52,235 bases of DNA from Candidatus Caccousia avicola (GCA_018712435.1 DVGZ01000013.1:1-52235), one strand, 5' to 3'; shown: positions 17,371-25,467, counted from the stretch's first letter. The notes: a model not told the origin generated them from the sequence alone. Program-made: numbers and translations.

Positions 17371-18654
17371 TTACGGCTCCTTCTTTTCGTCCTTCCCATG
17401 TGCATCCGGGATGTTCTCCTCTTCCCCATAAAGAACACCCTCGTCCCCGTCGGGATCGTCCTCGTCCGACACGCCCGGCGGCGTATTCTCGATCGCCTGA
17501 CGGCTTGTGATATGCCTTGCTTTCAGACGGCGCGCCGTCGATTCGCGCAAAAGCGTATAGATGACGGAAAACAGCGGAATTCCCAGCAGGATTCCCGGCA
17601 CTCCCATGAGGTTGCCGCACAGGATAATCGCCAGCAGCACCCAGATTCCCGGCAGGCCCACGGACGTACCGACCACGCGCGGGTAAATCAGGTTTCCTTC
17701 AATCTGCTGCAAAATCAGGAACGCGATAATGTACGTCAGCGTATACCACGGGTTGACAAGCAAGAGAATAAAACCTGCTGTAAACATGGAAATGTACGGC
17801 CCGATAATCGGAATCAGACTGCACAGCGCCACAATACAGCTGATCAGCACGGCATACGGCAGACGCAGAATAAACGTGAGCAGGACATAAATCATGGCAA
17901 ACCAGATGCAGGCCTCCGTGAGCTGGCCGCGCACAAAGTTTGAGAAAATCCGGTTGGAAAGCGAGCCCACCTCGATGATGCGGTGCGCGGCACGGCGCGG
18001 CAGATACGCATACAGGATCCGCTTGACGTTGCCGATGATTTTTTCCTTGCCGAACAGCAGGTACATGCAGAAGATAAAGCCCATCGCCGTGATGAACACG
18101 CCGTTTGCGATGGAGGTTGTCACCACCACGACGGAATCCATCAGGCCGGTGGTCAGCTCTGTGGCCTTGGTGAGAATGGAGGACCAGTCGAGCTTCAGCG
18201 AATTGATCTGGTCCTGTGTGATATTCAACTCTTTAAGAAGCCTTGTGATTTCGCCGGAAAGACGGTTGATATACAGCGGCGCGTTGTCAATGAGCACTTG
18301 CAGCGAGGAGACGAACTCCGGCACCACAAAGACGATGATCGCCGTGAGAATGAGGATCAGCGTGAGAAACGACAGCGCCACGCACACACCCCGGCGGCAT
18401 TTTTCCCACAGCTGCGAACCTCGCCGGTTCAGAAAGGCGAACACCCGCTCCTCGTAAAACCGCAGAATCACGTTCACCACAAAGGCCATCGCGATTCCCA
18501 TGATAAACGGATAGATCAAAGCCACAAAATAGCCCAGCGCGTCGCGGATCTGCTGGAGATTGAAAATAGCAAACACGAGCAGCACTGTGTAGGTGATGTA
18601 AAACAGAATCTTTTTTGTCACCTTCGGGTTTCCGATCCAGTCACGCCAATTCAA
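17371..18654 (-). CDS. AI-2E family transporter (PerM/YtvI-like membrane protein)
   Basis: This 427-aa membrane protein belongs to the AI-2E exporter/PerM family. It has about eight membrane helices in the family layout: three near the N-terminus (about 12-95), a soluble stretch, then a C-terminal block containing PIIGPYISMFTAGFILL. Members export small molecules or drive ion antiport; the substrate here is unknown. The last 60 residues are hydrophilic and acidic, a probable cytosolic tail. The start is the TTG at 18654, set 6 nt after AAAGGAGGG. The 5' leader holds mutually exclusive hairpins. Confidence 0.9.
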   Translation of the reverse strand: MNWRDWIGNPKVTKKILFYITYTVLLVFAIFNLQQIRDALGYFVALIYPFIMGIAMAFVVNVILRFYEERVFAFLNRRGSQLWEKCRRGVCVALSFLTLILILTAIIVFVVPEFVSSLQVLIDNAPLYINRLSGEITRLLKELNITQDQINSLKLDWSSILTKATELTTGLMDSVVVVTTSIANGVFITAMGFIFCMYLLFGKEKIIGNVKRILYAYLPRRAAHRIIEVGSLSNRIFSNFVRGQLTEACIWFAMIYVLLTFILRLPYAVLISCIVALCSLIPIIGPYISMFTAGFILLLVNPWYTLTYIIAFLILQQIEGNLIYPRVVGTSVGLPGIWVLLAIILCGNLMGVPGILLGIPLFSVIYTLLRESTARRLKARHITSRQAIENTPPGVSDEDDPDGDEGVLYGEEENIPDAHGKDEKKEP

Positions 18655-18740
18655 AACATACCCTCCTTTGCGGACGCTTCGCCTGCGAGGCTTGTCCGCT
18701 CACATTGCGGCGCGGACGCTTCCCGCGCACGTTTCTTCTC
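18655..18740 (-). promoter_or_regulatory. 5' leader with alternative hairpins before the AI-2E-type gene
   Basis: In the minus-strand RNA three 6-mers follow in order: GTCCGC (18717-18712), GCGGAC (18699-18694) and GTCCGC (18675-18670). The middle one can pair with either neighbour. Pairing with the third also forms an inner GCCT/AGGC stem and ends 2 nt before the AAAGGAGGG. This part of the 352-bp gap to the SLOG gene could control translation. The rest of the gap holds the two divergent promoters. Confidence 0.4.
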
Positions 18741-18746
18741 CGGTTT

Positions 18747-18775
18747 ATTATACCGCATGGGTGGAGAATCGTAAA
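18747..18775 (-). promoter_or_regulatory. Promoter of the AI-2E-type/tsaD unit
   Basis: On the minus strand TTTACG (18770-18775) and a consensus TATAAT (18747-18752) are 17 bp apart. The RNA start is expected near 18740. Confidence 0.75.
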
Positions 18776-18912
18776 GCAAAAGCGGCAAAAAATCCCACAA
18801 TGCGCTTCCAGTATCCCCCAAACCGGCTGCGGGTATGCGCGGGCGGCAATAATCCACAAAAAAGAAAAGAAAATTTGTATCGAAAATACGTTCCTTTTTT
18901 TGAAATCCCGTG

Positions 18913-18918
18913 TATAAT
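18913..18918 (+). promoter_or_regulatory. -10 element upstream of the SLOG gene
   Basis: A consensus TATAAT lies 89 bp before the start codon in an AT-rich stretch. No good -35 is visible at the right distance. Confidence 0.5.
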
Positions 18919-19006
18919 TAAAAAGGAAATGAAAAAACACCGCGGTTCAGGGTCTGTGCCGGAAACAGCGCACAAAAGCCCAAACCGCGGACGGGAGGAA
19001 AACGCC

Positions 19007-19522
19007 ATGACAGAAAGAACCTGCTGTGTCACAGGCCACCGGGAGATCCCCGCGGACAAATGGGAGGAAACCCGCCGCGCGCTCGCGCTGGAAATCGACC
19101 GCGCGATTGAGGACGGCTATGTCTGTTTCCTCTCGGGCTTCGCGGAGGGAGCGGACATGCTCTTTGCTTCCCTGGTGCTGGAGCGGGCAAAAACCAACCC
19201 GGAGATCCGGCTGGAAGCGGCCATCCCCTTCCGCGGACGGATCCAGACTCTGCAAAGAAAGCCGGAAACCACTGATCTTCTCAACGGCTGCGCGGAGGTG
19301 CACGTCCTTTCCGAGCGCTACTCCCCCGGCGTGTACAGCCACCGCAACCGCTTCATGATCGGCCGCTCCCGGCGCGTGCTCGCCGTCTACGACGGACGGC
19401 AGACCGGCGGCACCTTTTCCACCATTCAGACGGCGCTGAAATCCGGGCGCGAGCTGCGGATTATTGCCACGGGAGACCTGGAGGCGCTGCCTCAGCCGAG
19501 TCCCAGCGCGCGCAGGAACTGA
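19007..19522 (+). CDS. SLOG-superfamily (DUF1273/YpsA-like) protein
   Basis: This 171-aa protein opens with CCVTGHREIP (residues 5-14) and contains FLSGFAEGADMLFAS and AIPFRGR. These are the glycine-rich loop and nucleotide-binding pattern of the SLOG Rossmann-like families that include DUF1273/YpsA and DprA. Members bind a nucleotide-like ligand. Biochemical activity is not established for most, although B. subtilis YpsA affects cell division. The ATG at 19007 follows GGGAGG; an upstream in-frame extension lacks any signal. Its last 31 bp overlap the 3' end of the convergent sugar-isomerase-like gene. Confidence 0.82.
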   Translation: MTERTCCVTGHREIPADKWEETRRALALEIDRAIEDGYVCFLSGFAEGADMLFASLVLERAKTNPEIRLEAAIPFRGRIQTLQRKPETTDLLNGCAEVHVLSERYSPGVYSHRNRFMIGRSRRVLAVYDGRQTGGTFSTIQTALKSGRELRIIATGDLEALPQPSPSARRN

Positions 19523-20253
19523 TAACTGCGTCGCAGGCAGTCGAAAGGATCCTCGCCGTAGCAGTCATCCTGCTCCACAAGCAGATACTTCGCGCCTGCC
19601 CGTTCCGCTGAGGAAAGAATCCGCTCCCAGTTGAGATTTCCCTCTCCCACGGGGGCCATGTGCTGCTCAAAATTCACGCATGCCATATCTTTGAGATGGA
19701 TGCACGGCACACGGCCGGACAGCCGCTCCAGCCACGCGGCCGGATCGCCGCCGCCGTACTGCACCCAGTAGGTATCGAGTGTGAAGCCCAGCTCCTCCGG
19801 CGCGAAATCCTCCGCGAGCTTTTCCAGGTAGAGCTTACCGTCCGGGGCTTTCATGAACTCAAAATGATGATTATGATACATCAGGCGTTTGCCTGCCGCC
19901 GCGATCGCCGCGCCAGCCGGGCGGAAACGCTCCACAAACGACTCATAGTCGCCGGGATTGCGCAGACCTCCCGGCATCGAGCCGACGCCGATATAATCGC
20001 AGCCGAACACGTCGTGATCCGCGATGACCGCCTGCGTCTCATCCGCGATGCGGTCCTGATGGGTGTGCGTGATAACACAGGCAAGGCCGGTTTCCTTCAG
20101 CCTGTCGCGCAGCCACGCGGGATCGTACGGACAGACTCCCGAGATCTGCACCGTGCGGTAGCCGATGTCCGCCACCCGTTTGAGCGATTCCGCGAACGCT
20201 TCGAGTGTTTTGCACTGGTCGCGGAGGGTGTAAAATTGCGCGCCGATTTGCAT
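19492..20253 (-). CDS. Sugar phosphate isomerase/epimerase-like TIM barrel
   Basis: This 253-aa protein has the xylose-isomerase-like TIM-barrel pattern of the sugar phosphate isomerase/epimerase family: QIGAQFYTLRDQ at strand 1, YHNHHFEF (histidines and Glu near 145-152), TLDTYWVQYGG and CIHLKDMA, which supply the usual Glu/Asp/His metal ligands. Such enzymes isomerise or epimerise sugars or inositol intermediates; the substrate cannot be told. ATG follows AGGAG. Its 3' end overlaps the convergent SLOG gene by 31 bp, so no terminator separates them. Confidence 0.87.
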   Translation of the reverse strand: MQIGAQFYTLRDQCKTLEAFAESLKRVADIGYRTVQISGVCPYDPAWLRDRLKETGLACVITHTHQDRIADETQAVIADHDVFGCDYIGVGSMPGGLRNPGDYESFVERFRPAGAAIAAAGKRLMYHNHHFEFMKAPDGKLYLEKLAEDFAPEELGFTLDTYWVQYGGGDPAAWLERLSGRVPCIHLKDMACVNFEQHMAPVGEGNLNWERILSSAERAGAKYLLVEQDDCYGEDPFDCLRRSYQFLRALGLG

Positions 20254-20303
20254 ATCGCATATCTCCTGTAACCATAAAGTTTCTGTTTAAACGGCGGAGC
20301 CGC

Positions 20304-20339
20304 GTGAAGTTTTCGCCAGGCCTTTTTCAAAAGGCCGCG
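20304..20339 (+). repeat. Dispersed hairpin repeat, copy D
   Basis: It contains GAAGTTTTCG followed by the hairpin GGCCTTTTT-C-AAAAGGCC. The same order of motifs occurs, inverted, at 21250-21314. Here it lies in the 5' untranslated region of the sugar-isomerase-like gene. Confidence 0.65.
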
Positions 20340-20357
20340 TACTCCTCTTTATTGGTT

Positions 20358-20386
20358 ATTATCTCCCAATTTTACAAAAAAGGCAA
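20358..20386 (-). promoter_or_regulatory. Promoter of the sugar-isomerase-like gene
   Basis: On the minus strand TTGCCT (20381-20386) and GATAAT (20358-20363) are 17 bp apart. The -35 lies inside the 3' arm of the terminator at 20376-20416, so the two elements are interlocked. Confidence 0.55.
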
Positions 20387-20416
20387 GCGGATCCTGTGTC
20401 AGATCCCTTGCCTTTT
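20376..20416. terminator. Bidirectional-looking hairpin
   Basis: AAAAGGCAAG and GGATC arms pair with GATCC and CTTGCCTTTT, with A/T runs on both flanks. On the minus strand it ends in TTTTTT upstream of the sugar-isomerase-like gene. No obvious gene feeds into it from either side, so it may end an unannotated RNA; a second hairpin (CACGGGA with TCCCGTG, about 20437-20465) lies next to it. Confidence 0.6.
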
Positions 20417-20499
20417 AGCGTCAGCCCACCAACACGGGACTGTCTGGACCGGCTCCCGTGCTTCTCTGCGGCAGCAGCGCGAAATGCCCACCGCAGGTG

Positions 20500-20508
20500 T
20501 GGTATAAT
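20500..20508 (+). promoter_or_regulatory. Extended -10 promoter of the 203-aa membrane protein gene
   Basis: TG-G-TATAAT is a complete extended -10 element, which can compensate for the missing -35. It lies 41 bp upstream of the GTG start. Confidence 0.6.
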
Positions 20509-20548
20509 GATGGATAAGATTTATGAGCAAGAAAAAGGAGAGAAACTA

Positions 20549-21160
20549 GTGAGTGAGAAAATAAAAAACAACTGCCCCAGCTGCCCTCGGGGGCCGGGGC
20601 AAATAGTGTGGATCCTGTTCTGGCTGACGCTGCTGGGAACGTTCTCGATCCGCCTGACCATTTCGGGAGGTGACGCGGCACAGCAGGAGCTGTTCTGGTC
20701 GATCGCCGGTCTTGTGCGCACCGCCGCCTGCGGAGTCCTCTTTCTCCGCCTGAGCAGAGAGGAAAACACCTACCGCACAGCGGGGCTGCTCACCTTTGCC
20801 TCGGTTGCCCTCTCCCTCCTGACACTTTTCCTCCCCGCCGATGCAATGGGCGGCAGGTTGATCCTCGTGCTGGGGTTATGCGGCACAGGGCTTTCCATTG
20901 CCGCCGAATATTATGAGTGCAGCGCGCACGCGGCGCTTGCGGAACCATGGGACGAGCAGCTGGCGGACAAATGGCGGACGCTGTGGAAATGGCGCGCCGC
21001 CGCCTTAATCGCGGCCGCTGCCGCTATGCTTCTGTCCGCCGTTCCAACGCTCGGTCTGCTGCTCGTGCTGTTCGTCATCGCCGCTATGGTCGTGACGGGC
21101 ATCTGGAAGCTGGTATGCCTGTACCGCACCGCAAAGCTGTTCGGATCTAGTGCATACTAA
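20549..21160 (+). CDS. Unrecognised membrane protein of 203 aa
   Basis: I do not recognise this family. The GTG at 20549 follows AAGGAGA. The N-terminus is short, polar and contains a CPSC pair (residues 9-12). About five hydrophobic segments follow (roughly 20-38, 51-67, 78-94, 101-118 and a long Ala/Leu-rich stretch 155-190). A hydrophilic loop near 120-150 contains YYECSAHA and WRTLWKWRA. No catalytic motif is visible. It has its own extended -10 promoter and is followed by a long hairpin, so it is probably a single-gene unit. Confidence 0.65.
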   Translation: MSEKIKNNCPSCPRGPGQIVWILFWLTLLGTFSIRLTISGGDAAQQELFWSIAGLVRTAACGVLFLRLSREENTYRTAGLLTFASVALSLLTLFLPADAMGGRLILVLGLCGTGLSIAAEYYECSAHAALAEPWDEQLADKWRTLWKWRAAALIAAAAAMLLSAVPTLGLLLVLFVIAAMVVTGIWKLVCLYRTAKLFGSSAY

Positions 21161-21188
21161 GACGTATCTGCCATTTCAAGCTCGGCAA

Positions 21189-21233
21189 TAGAAGTCCGGA
21201 AAAAATCGCTTCGCTCTTTTTCCTGGATTTCTA
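21189..21233. terminator. Long imperfect hairpin after the membrane protein gene
   Basis: TAGAAGTCC-GGAAAAA pairs with TTTTTCC-TGGATTTCTA with one mismatch and one bulge, around a 12-nt loop. It lies 29 bp past the stop and may end or stabilise that message. Confidence 0.5.
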
Positions 21234-21249
21234 CGACTTCGTACGGTTT

Positions 21250-21314
21250 CAAAGGGGCTCTGCCCCCTTCACCCCCGCAAGCCTTTTGAAAAAGGCTTGA
21301 CCGAAAACTTCAAG
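21250..21314 (-). repeat. Dispersed hairpin repeat, copy E
   Basis: It consists of two adjacent hairpins: AAGGGG/CCCCCTT, and the perfect AAGCCTTTT-GA-AAAAGGCTT, followed by CGAAAACTTC. In reverse complement it reproduces the GAAGTTTTCG-hairpin order of copy D. It lies between the 203-aa membrane protein gene and the end of the MATE gene. Confidence 0.7.
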
Positions 21315-21332
21315 TTTGCATTTCTTTTCCTA

Positions 21333-22682
21333 TCATGCTTCAGAATTGGTCAGTTCCCTTGCCAGCGGCGCTCTCCGGTAGAGCACAAGTCCCAGTGCGT
21401 CCGCGAGGAACCAGCCGATCGGCACGCTGGCCCAGATTCCCACAACGCCGATCCACGGCACGGCAGAGAGGGCGAAGGCCAGCGCGACGCGCGTCCCGAG
21501 CGAAACGATCGTCAGCACCAGCGAAACGCCCGGACGGCGCACGGCGCGGAAATAGCCGTAAAGCAGGAACAGGCAGCCAATCCCGCAATAAAACGCGCCC
21601 TCAATCCGCAGATACTGCACACCGATCGCCGTGATGGCTGTCTCCGCCGGATCGATAAAGATATGAAGCAGCGGCTCGGCCAGAACAAACACAACGACCG
21701 AGACCACCACGCAAAATACAAACGAGACAAGCACAGCGCTGCGCGCGCCCCGACGGATACGCTCCTCTTTCCCCGCGCCGTAGTTCTGCGCGATAAAGGT
21801 GGAAAAGGCGTTGCCGAAATCCTGCACCGGCATATAGGCGAACGAGTCGATCTTCACCGCCGCCGCGAACGCCGCCATCACGGCGGGGCCGAAGCTGTTC
21901 ACCAGCCCCTGCACCGCGAGAATGCCAAAGTTCATGACGGACTGCTGCAAGCAGGTGAGAAACGACAGGTTCGCGATCTCGCGCAGGCCCGCCGCCGTCA
22001 CGCGCAGATGGCGGCGGCTGAGACGGAGCTGCGGGCAGCGCAGGAGCGCGTAGACGAGCAGGCCCAGCCCGGCTGCAAACTGAGCGATCACGGTGGCCAG
22101 CGCCGCGCCCGCCACGCCCATGTTCGCGTTGACAATGAGCACCACGTCAAGCACGATGTTCAGCACCGCCGACACGCCGAGGAAAATCAGCGGCGTCGCG
22201 GAGTTGCCGAGCGCGCGCAGGAGCGACGCGAAAAAGTTATACAGGAACGTCGCGCTGATGCCCCAGAAAATCACCCACAGATAATCCCTCGTCATCGCGT
22301 AAAGCGAAGCCGGGATTTGCAGCACCACCAGAATCGGGTCCAGCAGGACAAATACAAGAACGTTGAGCACGACCGTCACCGCCAGAATCAGCACGAAGGA
22401 GGTAAAGATGCTCGATTTGAGCCGTTCCTCCTCCCGCGCGCCGAAATGGATCGAGAACGCGGCCCCGCTGCCCATCGAAAGGCCGAGCAGAATCGACGTC
22501 AGAAAGGTCATGAGCGTATACGACGAGCCGACCGCCGCAAGCGCGTCCGACCCGATGAAGCGCCCGACCAGAAACGTGTCCGCCAGATTGTAGCACTGTT
22601 GCAGCAAATTGCCCGCGATCATCGGCAGGGCAAAGCGCAGCATGGTGCCTGTGATGCTGCCGGTTGTCAGATCCTTGCGCAA
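21333..22682 (-). CDS. MATE-family efflux transporter
   Basis: This 449-aa protein has the twelve-helix MATE layout in two similar halves. The opening GTMLRFALPMIAGNLLQQCYNLADTF block is typical of the DinF/NorM-like Clostridial branch, and the second half repeats the pattern (about 245-440). Members exchange Na+ or H+ for cationic drugs or metabolites. I chose the TTG at 22682 because GGGAGGGG lies just upstream; the longer frame from 22721 runs through a terminator hairpin. It follows the binding-protein gene by 83 bp and may be read by leak-through. No separate promoter was noticed. Confidence 0.93.
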   Translation of the reverse strand: MRKDLTTGSITGTMLRFALPMIAGNLLQQCYNLADTFLVGRFIGSDALAAVGSSYTLMTFLTSILLGLSMGSGAAFSIHFGAREEERLKSSIFTSFVLILAVTVVLNVLVFVLLDPILVVLQIPASLYAMTRDYLWVIFWGISATFLYNFFASLLRALGNSATPLIFLGVSAVLNIVLDVVLIVNANMGVAGAALATVIAQFAAGLGLLVYALLRCPQLRLSRRHLRVTAAGLREIANLSFLTCLQQSVMNFGILAVQGLVNSFGPAVMAAFAAAVKIDSFAYMPVQDFGNAFSTFIAQNYGAGKEERIRRGARSAVLVSFVFCVVVSVVVFVLAEPLLHIFIDPAETAITAIGVQYLRIEGAFYCGIGCLFLLYGYFRAVRRPGVSLVLTIVSLGTRVALAFALSAVPWIGVVGIWASVPIGWFLADALGLVLYRRAPLARELTNSEA

Positions 22683-22697
22683 AATTTCCCCTCCCAC

Positions 22698-22736
22698 ACA
22701 AAAGCCGCCCTCCCCTCCCAATCAGGAGGAGAGAGC
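22698..22736 (-). terminator. Terminator between the lipoprotein and MATE genes
   Basis: On the minus strand CCGCTCTCTCCTCC pairs with GGAGGGGAGGGCGG using G-U pairs, followed by CTTTT. G-U pairing works only in the minus-strand RNA, which fixes its direction. Confidence 0.6.
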
Positions 22737-22765
22737 GGTTCTTTTTTACCAAATGTTTCTCCGCA

Positions 22766-24016
22766 TCAGGATGCGTTGCGCGGCACCGCTTCGTCGGAGA
22801 AGAGCAGGGCAATGGTCGCTTCATCCGCCACACCGGTGACGACCATGCCGTTGAGCAGCTGGAAGTCCTTGACGCACTGCTCCGTGCCCTCGGCAAAGAG
22901 ACCCGTCGGCGGCACAAACAGATAGCCCAGCTCCTGCAAACGATATTGCAGGCGGAGAACGTCGTCGCCCTCATCTCCAATCTTCAGCTCGCCCGAGGGA
23001 GCGCCCTCCGGCAGCGAGGAGGTCGCGGAGGAGGAGCTGTCCCCGCCGCTCTGGGCGTCGTCGCCGCTGTCCGTGCTCTGCGTGCCGTCGCCGGTATCCT
23101 CCAGCAGCTCCGGGAACACCGTGCCGGCCATAAAGGAAACGGCCTGGATCAGCCCGCGTCCCTGGCAGGTCATCCAGGTGGGATCCATTTCGTAGACGCG
23201 GCCCTCCTTCACAGCGGTGAGATCTTTATATCCCTCCGCCGCTTCAAGCTGCGCTTTCACACCCGTGGGGCAGAAAATATACGAGGGATCGGCCAGTTTG
23301 AGATTTTCAAGCGGGAAGTCGCCGCCGGTGCAGTCGGTGGCGGCATTCGTCAGCCCCGCGCTGGAAAACAGGATGCTGTGGAACATGTCGCCCGTCACAC
23401 CGTGCCCCTGCGCGTCGAAAAGATAGCAGGAAACCTTCGGCGTGTCGGAGACGGGAATGACACGCTCCACGTCATCGATGGTGATGAACACATTCTTCGC
23501 GGTTTTGCCGCCCTTTTCATAGCCGGTCACGCCGCCCTGAAGGGCCGCGCCGACCTGCGAATACAGCCGCTCGAGATCCTCGCGCGACTCAGCCGGTTCA
23601 ATGGCAAGCAGCGTCACGCCCGCGGAGGCCGCGGCGCTGACTTCCTCCTCGCCGGGAAGCTCGTCCACCAGCGCGAGCGTCGCGCCCACGCCGCTCATTG
23701 CGGCGTAATCCGTGGGCTCCACGATGGGCAGCACCTCCAGATCGCTCTGTGTGCAATCCGCCGTGCGCGCTTTCAGCACCGCTTCATAGTTGAGGGCAAG
23801 CACCACATCCGCCAGATTGTCCGAGAGAACGGCCACGCCCTCCGGCTTCTGCTGAATGGTGACTTCGTTGACCGTCACGGGGAAATCCGTGGTTCCGACG
23901 CCGGAGGTGACGTCGTTGGTCTGGCCGCAGCCTGTAAGCAGCATCCCCGCCGTCAGAACGAGGACGCAAAGCAGGGAAATTCCCCGCTGGATGATGGATC
24001 GATTCGACTTCTGCAA
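22766..24016 (-). CDS. Periplasmic-binding-type lipoprotein with C-terminal peptidoglycan-binding domain
   Basis: This 416-aa exported protein starts with TTG at 24016 behind GGGAGGAGA and has a lipoprotein signal ending LLTGC (C30). Residues about 40-320 resemble the BtuF/FhuD-type class III substrate-binding fold, with two lobes joined by a helix (VAVLSDNLADVVLALNY; PSYIFCPTGVKAQLEAAEGY). A Ser/Asp/Gly-rich linker (about 322-350) leads to a PG_binding_1 domain (about 350-412: VLRLQYRLQELGYL, VTGVADEAT). No ABC permease or ATPase is adjacent, so a transport role is unproven; it may be a wall-attached sensor or scavenger. Confidence 0.8.
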   Translation of the reverse strand: MQKSNRSIIQRGISLLCVLVLTAGMLLTGCGQTNDVTSGVGTTDFPVTVNEVTIQQKPEGVAVLSDNLADVVLALNYEAVLKARTADCTQSDLEVLPIVEPTDYAAMSGVGATLALVDELPGEEEVSAAASAGVTLLAIEPAESREDLERLYSQVGAALQGGVTGYEKGGKTAKNVFITIDDVERVIPVSDTPKVSCYLFDAQGHGVTGDMFHSILFSSAGLTNAATDCTGGDFPLENLKLADPSYIFCPTGVKAQLEAAEGYKDLTAVKEGRVYEMDPTWMTCQGRGLIQAVSFMAGTVFPELLEDTGDGTQSTDSGDDAQSGGDSSSSATSSLPEGAPSGELKIGDEGDDVLRLQYRLQELGYLFVPPTGLFAEGTEQCVKDFQLLNGMVVTGVADEATIALLFSDEAVPRNAS

Positions 24017-24096
24017 CTTGGCATCTCCTCCCGTTTTCCCGGTATTCCGCCCGAAAACGCGCGTTTTCCGCCGCGCCGGGCCTGATGTGTTTGTTT

Positions 24097-25332
24097 TCAG
24101 CGAAGCGGTTCGCCGCGCCGCACCTTGGACTCCGCGTCGTCGATGAACTGGCGCGCGCACCGCGGGGAACGCCCGCCGCGCTCCGTCGCCCAGCGCTCGG
24201 CCAGCAGGTCCAGCTCCTCCAGATGATCCTCCAGCCCGCGCTGCACGGCAAGCTGGCGGACAATCTCCAGATAGCGCCATTTATCCGGCGACGAGAAATG
24301 GATCGACAGCCCGAAGCGGTCCGCGAGCGACAAGCTTTCCTGAATCGTATCGCCCTTGTGCACCTCGTCCCCCTCGCGATCCGAGAACGTCTCGCGCAGC
24401 AGATGGCGGCGGTTGGAGGTGGCATAAATCAGAGCGTTCTCCGGACGCGCGGCCAGCCCGCCTTCGAGCACGGCTTTCAGCGCCGCATAGGTGTCGTCCT
24501 GATTCGAGAACGAAAGATCGTCGATAAAGATGATGAATTTCATCGGCAGCGCCGCGATCTCGTCCACCAGACGCGGGAAATCCATCAGCGATTCCTTCGG
24601 CATCTCGATCACGCGCAGGCCGCGCGTATAGTATTCGTTGAGAATGGCCTTGACAGTCGAGGATTTTCCCGTGCCGCGATCGCCGTACAGCAGGCAGTTG
24701 TTCGCCGGAAGGCCGACGAGGAACGACACGGTATTGTCGATCGCCATGCGGCGCTGGATCTCGTAGCCCTTGAGATCGCGCAGCGTGGTCGGATCCGGGT
24801 GCACCACGGGATGGATCGCGTGGTCGCGCCAGATGAAAGCGCGATAGCGCGCGTACATGCCGCAGCCGTTCTCCCGGTAATACCGTTCCAGACGCTCCGC
24901 CAGGCTTCCCTCGCCGCGAAGCTGCTCAACCGGCTCCCCCGCGCCCCACACCGGAAGCGAGAGGGAATCCGCGCCCTGCGGACCGTCGTCCAGCACATCC
25001 TGCGCGCTGAGCGCGCCCAGTTCGAGAATCACGCGCAGATCGCGGCCTGCCGCTCCGCGCATGGCCGGGGACACCTCGCGCCCCGCCGCGGCGGTCAGCG
25101 AGAAGGCGTTTTCATCGAAAAGAGCCGCTTCCGTCAGGCAGCCGGTGAGGTTGTCGCTGTAGCCGCGCTCGCACAGGGCGGCAAACAGTTCGCCCCACGC
25201 TCGCAGAAACGATTCCTCATTCTCCGCCCACAGCAGACGGTACAGCGCCTGCGGCACCGTCCGGTTTAAAATTCCCTTGTAAATGGAAAGGGAGGCCATC
25301 TTCATGGCCGCTTCCCTGCGTTTTCCGTTCAT
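24097..25332 (-). CDS. DUF815-family AAA ATPase
   Basis: This 411-aa cytosolic protein has an N-terminal helical region (about 1-180) and a AAA+ module with Walker A GDRGTGKSS (217-225) and Walker B FIIFIDDL (266-273). The phrases NNCLLYGDRGTGKSS and FLVGLPANN are hallmarks of DUF815. An Arg-finger-like region and sensor (ATSNRRHLLRE) follow. Members are predicted P-loop ATPases of unknown function in Firmicutes and Proteobacteria. The ATG at 25332 is preceded by GGAAGGAAGG. The gene has its own consensus promoter and is divergent from the dehydrogenase gene. Confidence 0.9.
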   Translation of the reverse strand: MNGKRREAAMKMASLSIYKGILNRTVPQALYRLLWAENEESFLRAWGELFAALCERGYSDNLTGCLTEAALFDENAFSLTAAAGREVSPAMRGAAGRDLRVILELGALSAQDVLDDGPQGADSLSLPVWGAGEPVEQLRGEGSLAERLERYYRENGCGMYARYRAFIWRDHAIHPVVHPDPTTLRDLKGYEIQRRMAIDNTVSFLVGLPANNCLLYGDRGTGKSSTVKAILNEYYTRGLRVIEMPKESLMDFPRLVDEIAALPMKFIIFIDDLSFSNQDDTYAALKAVLEGGLAARPENALIYATSNRRHLLRETFSDREGDEVHKGDTIQESLSLADRFGLSIHFSSPDKWRYLEIVRQLAVQRGLEDHLEELDLLAERWATERGGRSPRCARQFIDDAESKVRRGEPLR

Positions 25333-25377
25333 GCAAATCCTTCCTTCCGCCCCTATTGGCGGCGTAATGCTTTCTTT

Positions 25378-25407
25378 ATTGTACCCCGCTCCACGCGGTG
25401 CTGTCAA
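25378..25407 (-). promoter_or_regulatory. Promoter of the DUF815 gene
   Basis: On the minus strand a perfect TTGACA (25402-25407) and TACAAT (25378-25383) are 18 bp apart. Confidence 0.85.
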
Positions 25408-25467
25408 GGTTCGCCCTTTTTCACGCCATGGAATTTACAAAAAGTTCAACCCTCCCGCTCCCCCCTC

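Noticed and set aside
16260-17438. Longer TsaD with about 50 extra N-terminal residues.
   Set aside because: The extension is Arg-rich, overlaps the 3' end of the AI-2E-type gene, and lacks homology. The ATG at 17285 has AAGGAGG and gives the standard family start.
21297-22925. 542-codon plus-strand frame opposite the MATE gene.
   Set aside because: It is an Arg/His-rich antisense shadow that begins in a repeat element and has no start signal. The MATE protein on the other strand is clear.
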